A stretch of DNA of 12,790 nucleotides from DASYSL01 sp036003365 (GTDB taxonomy: Bacteria; Eisenbacteria; RBG-16-71-46; DASYSL01), in contig DASYSL010000135.1 in the NCBI GenBank assembly GCA_036003365.1, forward strand, positions 1-12,790. Reading direction: 5' to 3'. The notes below the pieces were generated by a model. The model was not told the DNA's origin. It saw only the letters and a program-made list of their open reading frames with translations, and searched no databases. Each line of letters starts with the position of its first letter. Position 1 is the stretch's first letter. A program made the translations under genes and the position numbers. Shown piece after piece: positions 1 to 7,108 of this stretch.

Positions 1-914
1 CCGCCGGGACTCTTGCGGATGTAGTCGAGGTCGTAGGTCGTGGTCCACGTGCTGCCGCCGTCCGTGGAGGTCTCGGCGAGCTGGCGCACGTGATCCTTGC
101 CGAGGTTGAAGAAGCTCAGGCGCCTCATGCCGCCCTGTGCGGCGGGCCGGTCCTTGTCGGCCACCAGCACCATGGCGTCGTTCACGAGGTGGCCGTCGCT
201 GTAGAGCGTGACCTTGCCGGAGTCGTCCATCCAGCTCTGCTGCCAGCAAGGGCAGGCGCTGTTCCACGCGTTCAGGCTCTTTCCATGCCCGCCAAAGACC
301 CCTGACCAGTTCTCGAAGATCACGCACTCGCCGAGGATGAGATCGACATGGCTCGTGCCGGCGAGCGCGTGCCCGCGCTGGTTGTCGTGCACCTCCCAAT
401 CGCCGATCCAGAAATCGAACTGGCGTGACTCGGGCGTGAAGGCGCAAGGCCGCGCGTTCTTGTCGGCGCGCGCGACGAGTGCCGCGAAGCGCGGATCGCC
501 TTTGAGGCTCGCGAGGTCGGGATCGCTCTGCAGAGCGCCCGGCTGGCGGTAGCCGCCGTTCATGACCCGGTCGAGGACGGCGAAGGCGGAATCGGGCCGC
601 GCGCTGCGCGCAAAGGCGCAGGCGAGGTTGTACTGCACGAAGATCGGACTGGCGCCGAGCGCTTCGGCGCGGTGATACGCGGCGATGGCGTCGTCCCAGC
701 GCGCGAGGGCCGCACTGCAGTAGCCGAGGCGCGTCCAGGCGCGCAGGCTCGCGGGATCGTGCCGTGCCAGCGCGCGGTAGGCGTCCGCTGCCTCGCGCCA
801 CTTCTCGTGCGCGAACAAGGTGTCGGCGCGCGCCATGGCCGCCGTGTCTTCGGCGCGCGCGACGCCGGCCCACAAAAGCGCAATGGCAAACACAGCGAGA
901 GCGAAGGATCTCAC
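1..914 (-). CDS. Exported TPR protein with DUF1579-like (FxFWxGxWxV) domain, partial at C-terminus
   Basis: The gene reads leftward from a GTG at 914-912 and runs off the left edge, giving 304 complete codons. An AGGAG lies 5 nt upstream of the GTG and decides this start. Residues 1-21 form a signal peptide (hydrophobic core, ARA cleavage site before Glu22), so the product is exported. Residues about 24-150 are helical TPR-like repeats, with a DPRFAAL motif near 140-146 that often ends such arrays. From 166 the motif FDFWIGDWEV opens a beta-rich domain of the DUF1579 / lipocalin-like kind. The later ENWSG, WMDD and STDGGSTW segments are also usual there. In relatives the domain ends soon after a YxRK motif, seen here at about 298-301, so probably only a few residues are missing. 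Function is unknown; the TPR part may bind partners and the barrel a ligand. It is divergent from the large surface-protein gene. Confidence 0.85.
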   Translation of the reverse strand, partial: MRSFALAVFAIALLWAGVARAEDTAAMARADTLFAHEKWREAADAYRALARHDPASLRAWTRLGYCSAALARWDDAIAAYHRAEALGASPIFVQYNLACAFARSARPDSAFAVLDRVMNGGYRQPGALQSDPDLASLKGDPRFAALVARADKNARPCAFTPESRQFDFWIGDWEVHDNQRGHALAGTSHVDLILGECVIFENWSGVFGGHGKSLNAWNSACPCWQQSWMDDSGKVTLYSDGHLVNDAMVLVADKDRPAAQGGMRRLSFFNLGKDHVRQLAETSTDGGSTWTTTYDLDYIRKSPG

Positions 915-919
915 GGGAG

Positions 920-924
920 CTCCT
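920..924 (-). promoter_or_regulatory. Ribosome binding site AGGAG for the GTG start at 914
   Basis: AGGAG on the minus strand lies 5 nt from the GTG. No ATG in that frame has a comparable site before the signal peptide, so this motif fixes the start of the DUF1579-like gene. Confidence 0.7.
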
Positions 925-1042
925 GGTCGGGGACGATCACGAGCATGGCGCGTTCTCAGGGCTTACGACCAACCCCTTTGGGGCAAGTGGCGTCTCACGC
1001 GGGGCGGATGACTGTGTGCATGAGTTCGCGCCACCGGACGTT

Positions 1043-1143
1043 TTCGTGACGTTCCGTTCACACCGCGACCGTGCGTGACGATTCGCCCTCACGCACTCAC
1101 GAGTAACCGCGCGCTCGTGTGCACCCGTCCCATTTGTCACGAA
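1043..1143. repeat. Nested inverted repeats built on CGTGA/TCACG
   Basis: TTCGTGAC at 1043-1050 is matched perfectly by GTCACGAA at 1136-1143. Inside it GTGCGTGA at 1071-1078 is matched by TCACGCAC at 1089-1096 (loop of 10), and CACGAG at 1098-1103 by CTCGTG at 1114-1119. Further TCACG copies lie near 995 and at the 914 start codon. The shared TCACG core in both orientations looks like a set of operator half-sites or a foldable leader between divergent genes. The regulator is unknown. Confidence 0.45.
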
Positions 1144-1276
1144 GTGCTCGATCCACTCGCTTAGCCTTTTTTCGAACACCCCGCGCGCATGGCATCCCCC
1201 TCCGACTCGCGTCGGAACTCGATGACGTTACTCCTCGGAAACCGAAGGGAGTGATGCGCAGCCCACTCGCACCATA

Positions 1277-1290
1277 CGCCGAATTCGGCG
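1277..1290. repeat. Perfect 14-base palindrome CGCCGAATTCGGCG
   Basis: CGCCGAATTCGGCG equals its own reverse complement. It has no loop, so it suits a dimeric DNA-binding protein better than an RNA hairpin. It lies about 290 bases upstream of the surface-protein start. Chance occurrence in GC-rich DNA is possible. Confidence 0.3.
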
Positions 1291-1540
1291 CGTACCTGTC
1301 GCGGAAGGCTCGATTTCCCGATCCCCCGGTCGCGCCGGAAAGAAACGACACCTCGCTCTTCGCAAAGCTGTCGGAGGCCATCTCCTGAGAACCGAACGCT
1401 TCTCTCACCCATGCTTTCTCCTCCACGCCGGCCGGGGTCGTCGCCGGATGATCGCGGGGAAAGCTCGTACTCGGGCGGGTGGGCCGAGCGCCGGATCCAC
1501 TTCGGAGAGCGCTTCCGGGGAGTCGTTCTCTCTACTCTCG

Positions 1541-1561
1541 GGGGCGGCCTTCCGCCGCCCC
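1541..1561 (+). promoter_or_regulatory. 5' leader hairpin adjoining the ribosome binding site of the surface-protein gene
   Basis: GGGGCGGC (1541-1548) pairs perfectly with GCCGCCCC (1554-1561) across a five-base loop. The stem ends 3 nt before the GGAGG ribosome binding site at 1565-1569, which lies 8 nt from the ATG at 1578. A stable stem at this place could stabilise the mRNA or tune ribosome access. There is no T-run, so it is not a typical intrinsic terminator. Confidence 0.45.
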
Positions 1562-1577
1562 GTTGGAGGCTGACAAC

Positions 1578-4500
1578 ATGCGTCGTTTCCTTGCACTGCT
1601 CCTCGGTCTCGCGCTGGGCGCGGCCGTTCTGGGCCCGGGCTCGTCCTGGGCTCAAGGCGGTCGACTCGACTCGGACGTGGCCGTGAAGAAGCCGACACTG
1701 AACGCACCGCGCTACCGGTCCGGATTTTCGACCGCGGCCGCGGCCACCGTTTGGTACGGCTTCAATGCTTCGAGCACCGACCCCAACAAGGTGGGCGTGG
1801 GAGGGAAGTGGGATTTCGACACTCCTTACTATGCCGGCGACATCACGGGGACGGACTCGAGCCAGTTCTGGACGTTCATCCAGGCGCCGCAGGCGTCGGA
1901 CGGTACGACCAAGTACCTGACGCCGCAGTCGCGGCCGTTCTGGTACTACGATTTCGGCAACAACGTGACCGCCGGCGATCACAACCTCACCGTGAATCGC
2001 CTGGCGAACGGCCGCATCACGCGCATGCCCGGATTGGGCGGCGTGTGGCACCAGGACAACCTCACCACGGTGCCCGACACCGGTACCGTGAGCCCCGGGC
2101 ACGCCAGCAACATCGCGGGCTCGGGCTCGGCCTGGTGCGGTCTGCGCCTGACCGGCGATCCCAACGCGCCGGTCGACCCCTACACCGGCAACCGCTACAC
2201 CTCGGACCAGCAGTACAACGACTTCCGGGCCTCGGGCGGCGCGCCGCGCAGCGCCTATCCGGGCTATGCCGCGCAGTGGGACCAGCTCATGTACCGCGAC
2301 TTCACCTACAACGCGGGCACTCCGGGCACGGTCTCCTTCGCCTATCGCGCGGAGCTCAACAACACGCCGACCGGTGACCCGGGACCCTCGGGCAACGCGG
2401 GCGGCGGCTGGTTCACGCCGGATCCCTTCTCGAGCGCCAACCTGGTCATCGACCAGACGGGCTCGGTGACGGGAACCAACGAGCCGGTGGACTCCTTCGA
2501 AGTGTGGGTCGGGAAGCCGAAGGAAACGGGCATCTACGACTCGGCGCACCGTTATCTCTCGGACACGATCGATTTCGGACAGAGCGGGGCTTCGGCACCG
2601 GCCTTGATCTTCCAGATGACCGGCGTGAGCAGCGGCACGGCGAGCCCGGCGATTCCCGCCGGCGCGTCGTGGACCACGGTGCGCGTCGTCTTCCGCGTCA
2701 AGACCAACCGCTTCTTCGACGACCGGGTTCCGGCCACCACGCCCACGGCTACGGCCTGGAACTCGACCACGGGAGCGGTGGTGCTCGACAACATCAACGT
2801 CAACGGCTCGCTCGCCGACTTCGAATCGGCGGGGCAGATCAAGCCGCGCTTCACCCGCAGCGGCAGCTCGTTCGTCGAGAACTCGCCTTCGTCGGCGTGG
2901 ATCGCGACCGGGCGCCAACCCGGCCACTACGGCCACATCCACAACCAGAACGACCTGCCGTTCGCCGATCCCTGCGGCAAGCTGTTCTGCAATCTGAGCG
3001 AGAACATCATCGTCCAGTCGAACCACGACCCCGAGGGCGCCAACCCGGCGCACACGTTCCACCTCGAGTCGCAGAACTGGTCGATCTCGCCGACCATCGT
3101 GCTGCACGACAACGCCGGCCGCGCCACGGCGCAGGGCACGCCGGCCGCGCTGCGCTCGAGCTCGAGCGGCACCAATCTCCAGTTCGACTTCTATTCGGGC
3201 TTCGACGATCCGGGTCTTTCGGGCGTGTTCTTCTGGTACGCCGTACGCGCCATGTACGACCCCACGCTCGCCAACTCGACCGAGAAGCAGCTGGAAGGTC
3301 CGGTCGCGGTGGCGTGGACGTCGATGACCACGGCGCCGGCGATCAATGCCTACGGCACGCCGACCTGCGTCACCTATGACTCGGATCCCGGCGATCTCGA
3401 TCCCTTCATCAACATCGCTCACGCGGACTCGCTCCAGGTCGGCATCGAGAACCAGACCCGCTGCGCGCGCTTCAGCGCGACGGCTTGCGGTCAGGTCGAC
3501 GGTGAGTACTGGGACAACATCCGCATGGGCTTCATCCAGGGCAACGCCAAGCCGGCTCTCAGCACGTTCTTCTGGGACCTGATTGGCGACACGTTCCCGT
3601 ACAACGAGAGCATCGCGCCCGGCTCGGTCGCGTTCGACACCGTCACGGCGTTGATCAAGGACGGCTTGAACCGTGGCAAGTCGGGTGGCGGTGAAGGCGT
3701 CATCCCGGGCGACTCGCTCGCGTACTCGTCGCCCTTCGCGGGCAACGACGCGCGCATGGACTTGGTCTTCCGCATCAAGCCGGGTCCCGGCTGCTATTCC
3801 ACCAAGGGCAACCGCACGAGCCCGCTCTGGAAGGTCGCCTCGAATCCCGGTCTGGGGACCGCCACGGCCGGCGACAACTCGTTCTGGGGTCAGTACATGA
3901 TCCAGACGGGAGTGAAGAACGGCCAGGTTGGCTCGGCGGACGGTCACACCGCGACGGTGTGGGATCCCAACACCTGGAACTCGGCTCGTATGGACTCGGC
4001 CGAAGCGCCTTCGCTTTATCCCATACTCATCAAGAGCATCGGGCTCGTGAACAACGACGTGTGGGCGGGGAACTACGAGGAGAGCGATCCCAAGGGCGGT
4101 GCGACGGGAGGACCGGGCGGCACGCCGGCTCCGCTCGCCAAGATCCGCAACATCTGCTACGTGGTCGATCCCAACGGCCCACTGACCCAGACGAACATCT
4201 GCTGCGATCCGGCCTCGTGCGCGGCTCTCGGCGGCGCAAGCTATCCGCCGGGCGGCGTCGGTTATCCGGCCACGACAACGACATACGAAGGCACGAAGAT
4301 CTTCCCGGACGGGCTCTTCACTCCGGGCACGCACGTCGAGTACTTCGTGCGCCGCTCGGCCGCTTCCAACCCGTCGGTCCTGCAAAACATGTCGCCCGAC
4401 ACGACGACCGTGGCGGTGCAGTCGGGGATGGGGACCTACTTCGACCAGCTCCGTTTCGACAGCTTCGACGTGTTGCCGGACTTGTGGAAGGACACGCGCT

Positions 4501-5870
4501 TCGGCGGCAACGGTCTGGCTTGCTTGCTCTACGTCGATGCCGGTGACCGGCGCGGCGGCGAGCCCGCGGTGGTGGGCGCGCTCGACTCGCTCGGTTATGG
4601 CAACGACAACGGCGCCGATCGCGGCTGGAAGGCCGTGGCCGGGTCGAACGACGTCAACAACCCGGCAGGCTTCGTGGCGCCGAACCTGGGCGCGATGGGC
4701 CTGGCATACGACAAGTTCGACATTCGCGCTTCCGAGTCGGGCGAAGGTGACCGTCCCGGCTGCCGCATCGTGGGTGGTGGGATCGACGCCGGCGTTTCGG
4801 ACCGTCAGTGCAAGCAGGGTCCGTCCGTCGCCATGCTCGACCACTACTACAACACCATCATCTGGGACTCCGTGGACCTCGACAACTCGGCCGGCGCCAT
4901 GCACGACGGCTCGGGCGTGGGTCAGGAGCAGGCGGACGACGCGGGTCTCATCAATCAGTGGCTGAACGCGTCGGCTTCCGGCAACGAGAAGGCCTTCTGG
5001 GGCAACGGCGACGGCCTGACGCAAGACATGGCCAGCTCGAACGGGACCTCGATGGGAATTCTCTTGTCCCGCATGGGCGGCCTGTTCGTGCAGGACAACT
5101 ACTTCGACTTCACCGGGAACCAGCAGACGGTGGCCATCTTCAAGCCGCTGGACGCCGATCCGGGTGCTGCCGATCCGTTCCACTCCAATCGCCGTTACGG
5201 CATCTTCAACTCGTGCCAGGGCATCCTCGACATCATCGATCGTGATGGTGGCGTCCCCGGCGCCGAGCGCGCGGCCCGTTACGAAGACGTCTCGGACCGT
5301 GGTGCCGGCTCGGCTGGGCCGTTCTACTCGTCGGTCTACCGTCGTCTCGATATCGGCGCCGGTCGCTTCTATACCACGCTGCTCGACGGCTTCTCGTTCG
5401 ACAACCTGCGCGGCTGGGGCGGTCCTTCGGACCCCGGAACCGCCTCGGTGTCGAACATCGCCGCGAACGACTACGGTCGCCGCGAGTGGATGAGCGACGC
5501 GCTGACGGCGTTCAACCAGTGCGCGCGTGTGAACCCGGTCATCGGCGTGGGCGACGTTCCAGGGCTCGCGCTGAACTTCGTGCGCGGCGCGTTCCCCAAC
5601 CCCTCGGTTGCGGGTGCGGCGTCGGTGCGGTTCTCGCTGGCAACCCCTGCGAAGGTCACGATCCGCTTCTACAACGTCGCGGGCCGTCTCGTGCACGAGG
5701 CGACCGTCGAGGGTCATGTGGGCGCGGACAACGTGTATCGCTGGGACGGCGTCACCGCAAGCGGTGTCAAAGCCGCTTCGGGCGTGTACTTCTACCGGCT
5801 GTCGGCTCCTGGAGTGCTGTTCCAGAACAACAGCCAGCGCATGGTGCTCCTGGGCCAGGCGGGCAACTGA
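1578..5870 (+). CDS. Large secreted surface protein with C-terminal FlgD-Ig-like / sorting-type domain
   Basis: This is a 1430-residue protein starting at ATG 1578, with GGAGG 8 nt upstream. An in-frame ATG at 1479 would bury the signal peptide and is rejected. Residues 1-26 are a signal peptide (MRR, then a Leu/Ala core, WAQ). About 60-410 resembles a beta-sandwich of the MAM/choice-of-anchor kind (VWHQDN near 156-161, SAWCGLRL near 184-191, QWDQLMYRDFTY near 233-244). About 850-885 carries a five-cysteine cluster (C860, C875, C876, C881 and nearby). About 977-1215 looks like an alpha/beta fold, with strands LLYVDAGD and NTIIWDS and a WGNGDG loop, weakly reminiscent of GATase-like modules in such proteins. 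Residues 1337-1427 are a FlgD-Ig-like domain (FPNPS start, FYNVAGRLV, GVYFYRL). In related phyla this domain mediates secretion or cell-surface anchoring. Likely an outer-surface or released protein; its substrate is unknown. Confidence 0.88.
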   Translation: MRRFLALLLGLALGAAVLGPGSSWAQGGRLDSDVAVKKPTLNAPRYRSGFSTAAAATVWYGFNASSTDPNKVGVGGKWDFDTPYYAGDITGTDSSQFWTFIQAPQASDGTTKYLTPQSRPFWYYDFGNNVTAGDHNLTVNRLANGRITRMPGLGGVWHQDNLTTVPDTGTVSPGHASNIAGSGSAWCGLRLTGDPNAPVDPYTGNRYTSDQQYNDFRASGGAPRSAYPGYAAQWDQLMYRDFTYNAGTPGTVSFAYRAELNNTPTGDPGPSGNAGGGWFTPDPFSSANLVIDQTGSVTGTNEPVDSFEVWVGKPKETGIYDSAHRYLSDTIDFGQSGASAPALIFQMTGVSSGTASPAIPAGASWTTVRVVFRVKTNRFFDDRVPATTPTATAWNSTTGAVVLDNINVNGSLADFESAGQIKPRFTRSGSSFVENSPSSAWIATGRQPGHYGHIHNQNDLPFADPCGKLFCNLSENIIVQSNHDPEGANPAHTFHLESQNWSISPTIVLHDNAGRATAQGTPAALRSSSSGTNLQFDFYSGFDDPGLSGVFFWYAVRAMYDPTLANSTEKQLEGPVAVAWTSMTTAPAINAYGTPTCVTYDSDPGDLDPFINIAHADSLQVGIENQTRCARFSATACGQVDGEYWDNIRMGFIQGNAKPALSTFFWDLIGDTFPYNESIAPGSVAFDTVTALIKDGLNRGKSGGGEGVIPGDSLAYSSPFAGNDARMDLVFRIKPGPGCYSTKGNRTSPLWKVASNPGLGTATAGDNSFWGQYMIQTGVKNGQVGSADGHTATVWDPNTWNSARMDSAEAPSLYPILIKSIGLVNNDVWAGNYEESDPKGGATGGPGGTPAPLAKIRNICYVVDPNGPLTQTNICCDPASCAALGGASYPPGGVGYPATTTTYEGTKIFPDGLFTPGTHVEYFVRRSAASNPSVLQNMSPDTTTVAVQSGMGTYFDQLRFDSFDVLPDLWKDTRFGGNGLACLLYVDAGDRRGGEPAVVGALDSLGYGNDNGADRGWKAVAGSNDVNNPAGFVAPNLGAMGLAYDKFDIRASESGEGDRPGCRIVGGGIDAGVSDRQCKQGPSVAMLDHYYNTIIWDSVDLDNSAGAMHDGSGVGQEQADDAGLINQWLNASASGNEKAFWGNGDGLTQDMASSNGTSMGILLSRMGGLFVQDNYFDFTGNQQTVAIFKPLDADPGAADPFHSNRRYGIFNSCQGILDIIDRDGGVPGAERAARYEDVSDRGAGSAGPFYSSVYRRLDIGAGRFYTTLLDGFSFDNLRGWGGPSDPGTASVSNIAANDYGRREWMSDALTAFNQCARVNPVIGVGDVPGLALNFVRGAFPNPSVAGAASVRFSLATPAKVTIRFYNVAGRLVHEATVEGHVGADNVYRWDGVTASGVKAASGVYFYRLSAPGVLFQNNSQRMVLLGQAGN

Positions 5871-5902
5871 CGCTCGGAACATGACACCAGAGCTGTAGGA
5901 GG

Positions 5903-5936
5903 GGAGGGCGGGAGCTGGGGATTGCGCCCGCCCTCC
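5903..5936 (+). terminator. Strong GC hairpin, probable terminator of the surface-protein gene
   Basis: GGAGGGCGGG (5903-5912) pairs perfectly with CCCGCCCTCC (5927-5936) over a 14-base loop, 32 bases after the TGA at 5870. No T-run follows, so termination may need Rho, or the hairpin may mainly protect the 3' end. Confidence 0.6.
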
Positions 5937-5987
5937 ACCTGCAGCGTTTCACGACAGAGGTCGGCCGCTTCCGGATGGTTCTCCTGC

Positions 5988-5992
5988 GGAGG
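5988..5992 (+). promoter_or_regulatory. Ribosome binding site GGAGG that selects the GTG start at 6002
   Basis: GGAGG ends 9 nt before GTG 6002, a normal spacing, and 15 nt before ATG 6008. The in-frame ATG at 5975 lies upstream of this site and has no purine-rich motif of its own. Confidence 0.55.
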
Positions 5993-6001
5993 GGAAGCAC
6001 A

Positions 6002-6259
6002 GTGGCAATGAGCGCGACGCAATATCAGATCTTGTCGCTCACGCAGCTCAAGCGCAGCGTGCGGCGAGCGATTCTCGGCAAGGTGGAGCACGCGGGCACG
6101 CGATTCATCATCACCGACTACGGCGAGGCCGTGGCCGAGCTGGGCCCGCTGAGCTCCTCGGCCGCGGTCTTCCTGTCGCAGATGGAGGCGCACGATGGGG
6201 ACCTCGTGAGCTTGGATGGCACCACGGACGAGCCGCACGACGAGGCGGGGCTCGAATAG
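6002..6259 (+). CDS. Phd/YefM-like antitoxin-type small protein, no toxin beside it
   Basis: An 85-residue protein from GTG 6002 (83 from ATG 6008). The N-terminal half follows the Phd/YefM antitoxin pattern: a short strand (QYQILSLTQ), a helix (LKRSVRRAILGKVEHAG), then the RFIITDYGEAVAELGPL strand-turn-strand that resembles the family's RxxITxxGxPVAxL signature. Proteins of this fold dimerise, bind their own operator and use a disordered C-terminal tail to block a toxin. The tail here is acidic (MEAHDGDLVSLDG and onward), as expected for such a segment. No toxin gene lies on either side: upstream is the end of the surface-protein gene and a hairpin, downstream another hairpin and a convergent gene. 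It may be a solitary antitoxin, a DNA-binding regulator, or an unrelated small protein that resembles the fold. Confidence 0.65.
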   Translation: MAMSATQYQILSLTQLKRSVRRAILGKVEHAGTRFIITDYGEAVAELGPLSSSAAVFLSQMEAHDGDLVSLDGTTDEPHDEAGLE

Positions 6260-6262
6260 CAG

Positions 6263-6288
6263 GACGGGCCGGCTCGCGCCGGCCCGTC
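6263..6288. terminator. Bidirectional hairpin terminator between convergent genes
   Basis: GACGGGCCGGC (6263-6273) pairs perfectly with GCCGGCCCGTC (6278-6288) around a TCGC tetraloop. It starts 4 bases after the stop of the antitoxin-like gene and lies 24 bases beyond the stop of the minus-strand gene at 6312, so it can serve both. No T-run is present on either strand. Confidence 0.7.
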
Positions 6289-6311
6289 TCCGTGTACGGT
6301 GGTTGCGCTGG

Positions 6312-6914
6312 CTACTTCTTCTTCGTCGACGAGGCGCTCTTGATGGTCGACTTGGCGCTCGGCTTGTTGACGGAGATGGCGTGGCCGACCTTCTCGGTGA
6401 CCACGATCAAATCTCCCACCGCCACGTTGTTGAGCTGGCCCTTGTTCTGCGGTGTCACGGTGAAGCGATTGCCGGCCAAGGTCGAAATGGTGACCGTTCC
6501 CTTGGTCTTGTCGATGGCCTCGATCTTGGCCTTCATCACGTGCGTCTCGTGCAGGCTCATGCCCGGCGTGCCACCCACCGGCGCCCGCCCGCCAGAGATC
6601 TCCGTCGTCTCCTCGACCTCTCCGCCTTTCTGGACGTGGATCGAGTACGACTCGGTGTAAGTCGCCTTCACCTCGTCACCCACCGCGAGCTTGTTGAAGT
6701 TACGAATCTCGGGCCCGCACTCGACGTCGACCGTGTCGCCGTTGGCGCCCACGAGCGTCACGATACGGTGCGGCTTGTTGATGGCGATGATCTTGAGCGT
6801 CTCGGTCTCGCGCGAGGACGCACTCATCGCCGGCAAGTTGGTGGTCTTCTGAGCCCGCGCGACCATCGGCGAGGCCGCGATCAGGACGGCAACCAGGAGC
6901 AGAAGCGACTTCAT
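6312..6914 (-). CDS. Exported protein of two tandem ~60-residue beta-rich repeats, function unknown
   Basis: A 200-residue protein; ATG at 6914-6912 with GGAGGG 5 nt upstream. Residues 1-21 are a signal peptide (Lys, Leu/Val core, ARA site), so it is exported, probably to the periplasm. Residues 36-96 and 124-185 are two copies of one module. Each copy runs from an (I)xAI(N/D)K turn, through VT strands and a G-D/N-x turn, to an (L)xxVAVGD or LAVGD motif (AVGD at 77-80 and 165-168). This matches a widespread but unnamed type of small exported protein, probably small beta-barrels. A Gly/Pro-rich linker separates the copies, and the C-terminus is a Ser/Lys tail ending KKK. A candidate promoter lies at 6979-7007. 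I do not recognise a specific function; the nearest neighbours are divergent (flavoprotein) and convergent (antitoxin-like). Confidence 0.85.
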   Translation of the reverse strand: MKSLLLLVAVLIAASPMVARAQKTTNLPAMSASSRETETLKIIAINKPHRIVTLVGANGDTVDVECGPEIRNFNKLAVGDEVKATYTESYSIHVQKGGEVEETTEISGGRAPVGGTPGMSLHETHVMKAKIEAIDKTKGTVTISTLAGNRFTVTPQNKGQLNNVAVGDLIVVTEKVGHAISVNKPSAKSTIKSASSTKKK

Positions 6915-6978
6915 TGGATCCCTCCACGGTGAATGGTCCGCGAATGCCAGAACATCGAGGTCCCCCCTCGCGGGTGGG

Positions 6979-7007
6979 ATTCTAAGGCTCTTGGGCCGTT
7001 GTGGGAA
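6979..7007 (-). promoter_or_regulatory. Candidate sigma-70-type promoter for the minus-strand exported-protein gene
   Basis: On the minus strand TTCCCA (complement of 7002-7007; 4 of 6 to TTGACA) is followed after exactly 17 bases by TAGAAT (complement of 6979-6984; 5 of 6 to TATAAT). This would give a leader of about 58 nt before ATG 6914. It is sequence resemblance only. Confidence 0.4.
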
Positions 7008-7029
7008 CGGGCGAAGCGTTTCTCTTCCT

Positions 7030-7102
7030 CAGACGGGAGAAGACGTCGACGAGGGAGTAGGATGAGGGGGAATCCCAGCCCGAACCCGCTGCAGACGGGA
7101 GA
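7030..7102 (+). repeat. 11-base direct repeat CAGACGGGAGA, second copy carrying the ribosome binding site
   Basis: CAGACGGGAGA occurs at 7030-7040 and again at 7092-7102, 62 bases apart. The second copy contains the GGGAG used by the start at 7109. In the same gap, TGGGATTC (6975-6982, overlapping the candidate -10) is inverted as GAATCCCA (7070-7077). These may be operator elements of the divergent region, or chance. Confidence 0.3.
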
Positions 7103-7108
7103 TCCCCG

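Larger units (their letters stand above)
915..1577. other. Long divergent intergenic region with several inverted repeats and no convincing gene
   Basis: These 663 bases separate the divergent starts at 914 and 1578. Open frames exist on both strands (for example 1119-1388 plus and 1097-1426 minus), but none has a ribosome binding site, a plausible domain or protein-like composition, so I treat the stretch as non-coding. It holds nested inverted repeats (1043-1143), a 14-base palindrome (1277-1290), a T6 run at 1167-1172 and a GC hairpin just before the downstream ribosome binding site. I found no clear -35/-10 pair for either gene. Such length is unusual here, where other gaps are 4-200 bases, and suggests a regulatory region or a long 5' leader. 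Confidence 0.6.

Noticed and set aside
1134..1172. T6 run at 1167-1172 as an intrinsic terminator, and TTGTCA at 1134 as a -35
   Set aside because: Only a weak AGTG/CACT stem precedes the T-run and no gene ends upstream on that strand. No -10-like hexamer lies 16-18 bases after TTGTCA.
1097..1426. Small open frames on both strands in the 915-1577 gap
   Set aside because: None has a ribosome binding site or a recognisable domain, and the overlapping frames on both strands look equally random.
1479..1577. ATG at 1479 as start of the surface protein
   Set aside because: It would add 33 residues of frame-like sequence ahead of a clear signal peptide and lacks an SD; ATG 1578 has GGAGG at proper spacing.
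1161..5882. A 1573-codon stop-free frame on the minus strand opposite the surface-protein gene
   Set aside because: It has an Arg/His/Val/Ala-rich composition, no domains, no signal and no ribosome binding site. It mirrors the opposite gene and arises from GC-rich codon bias; the plus-strand product has a signal peptide, an SD sequence and a recognisable C-terminal domain.
5871..6001. Possible toxin partner beside the antitoxin-like gene
   Set aside because: The 131 bases hold only a hairpin and a ribosome binding site; downstream the gap to 6312 is 52 bases.
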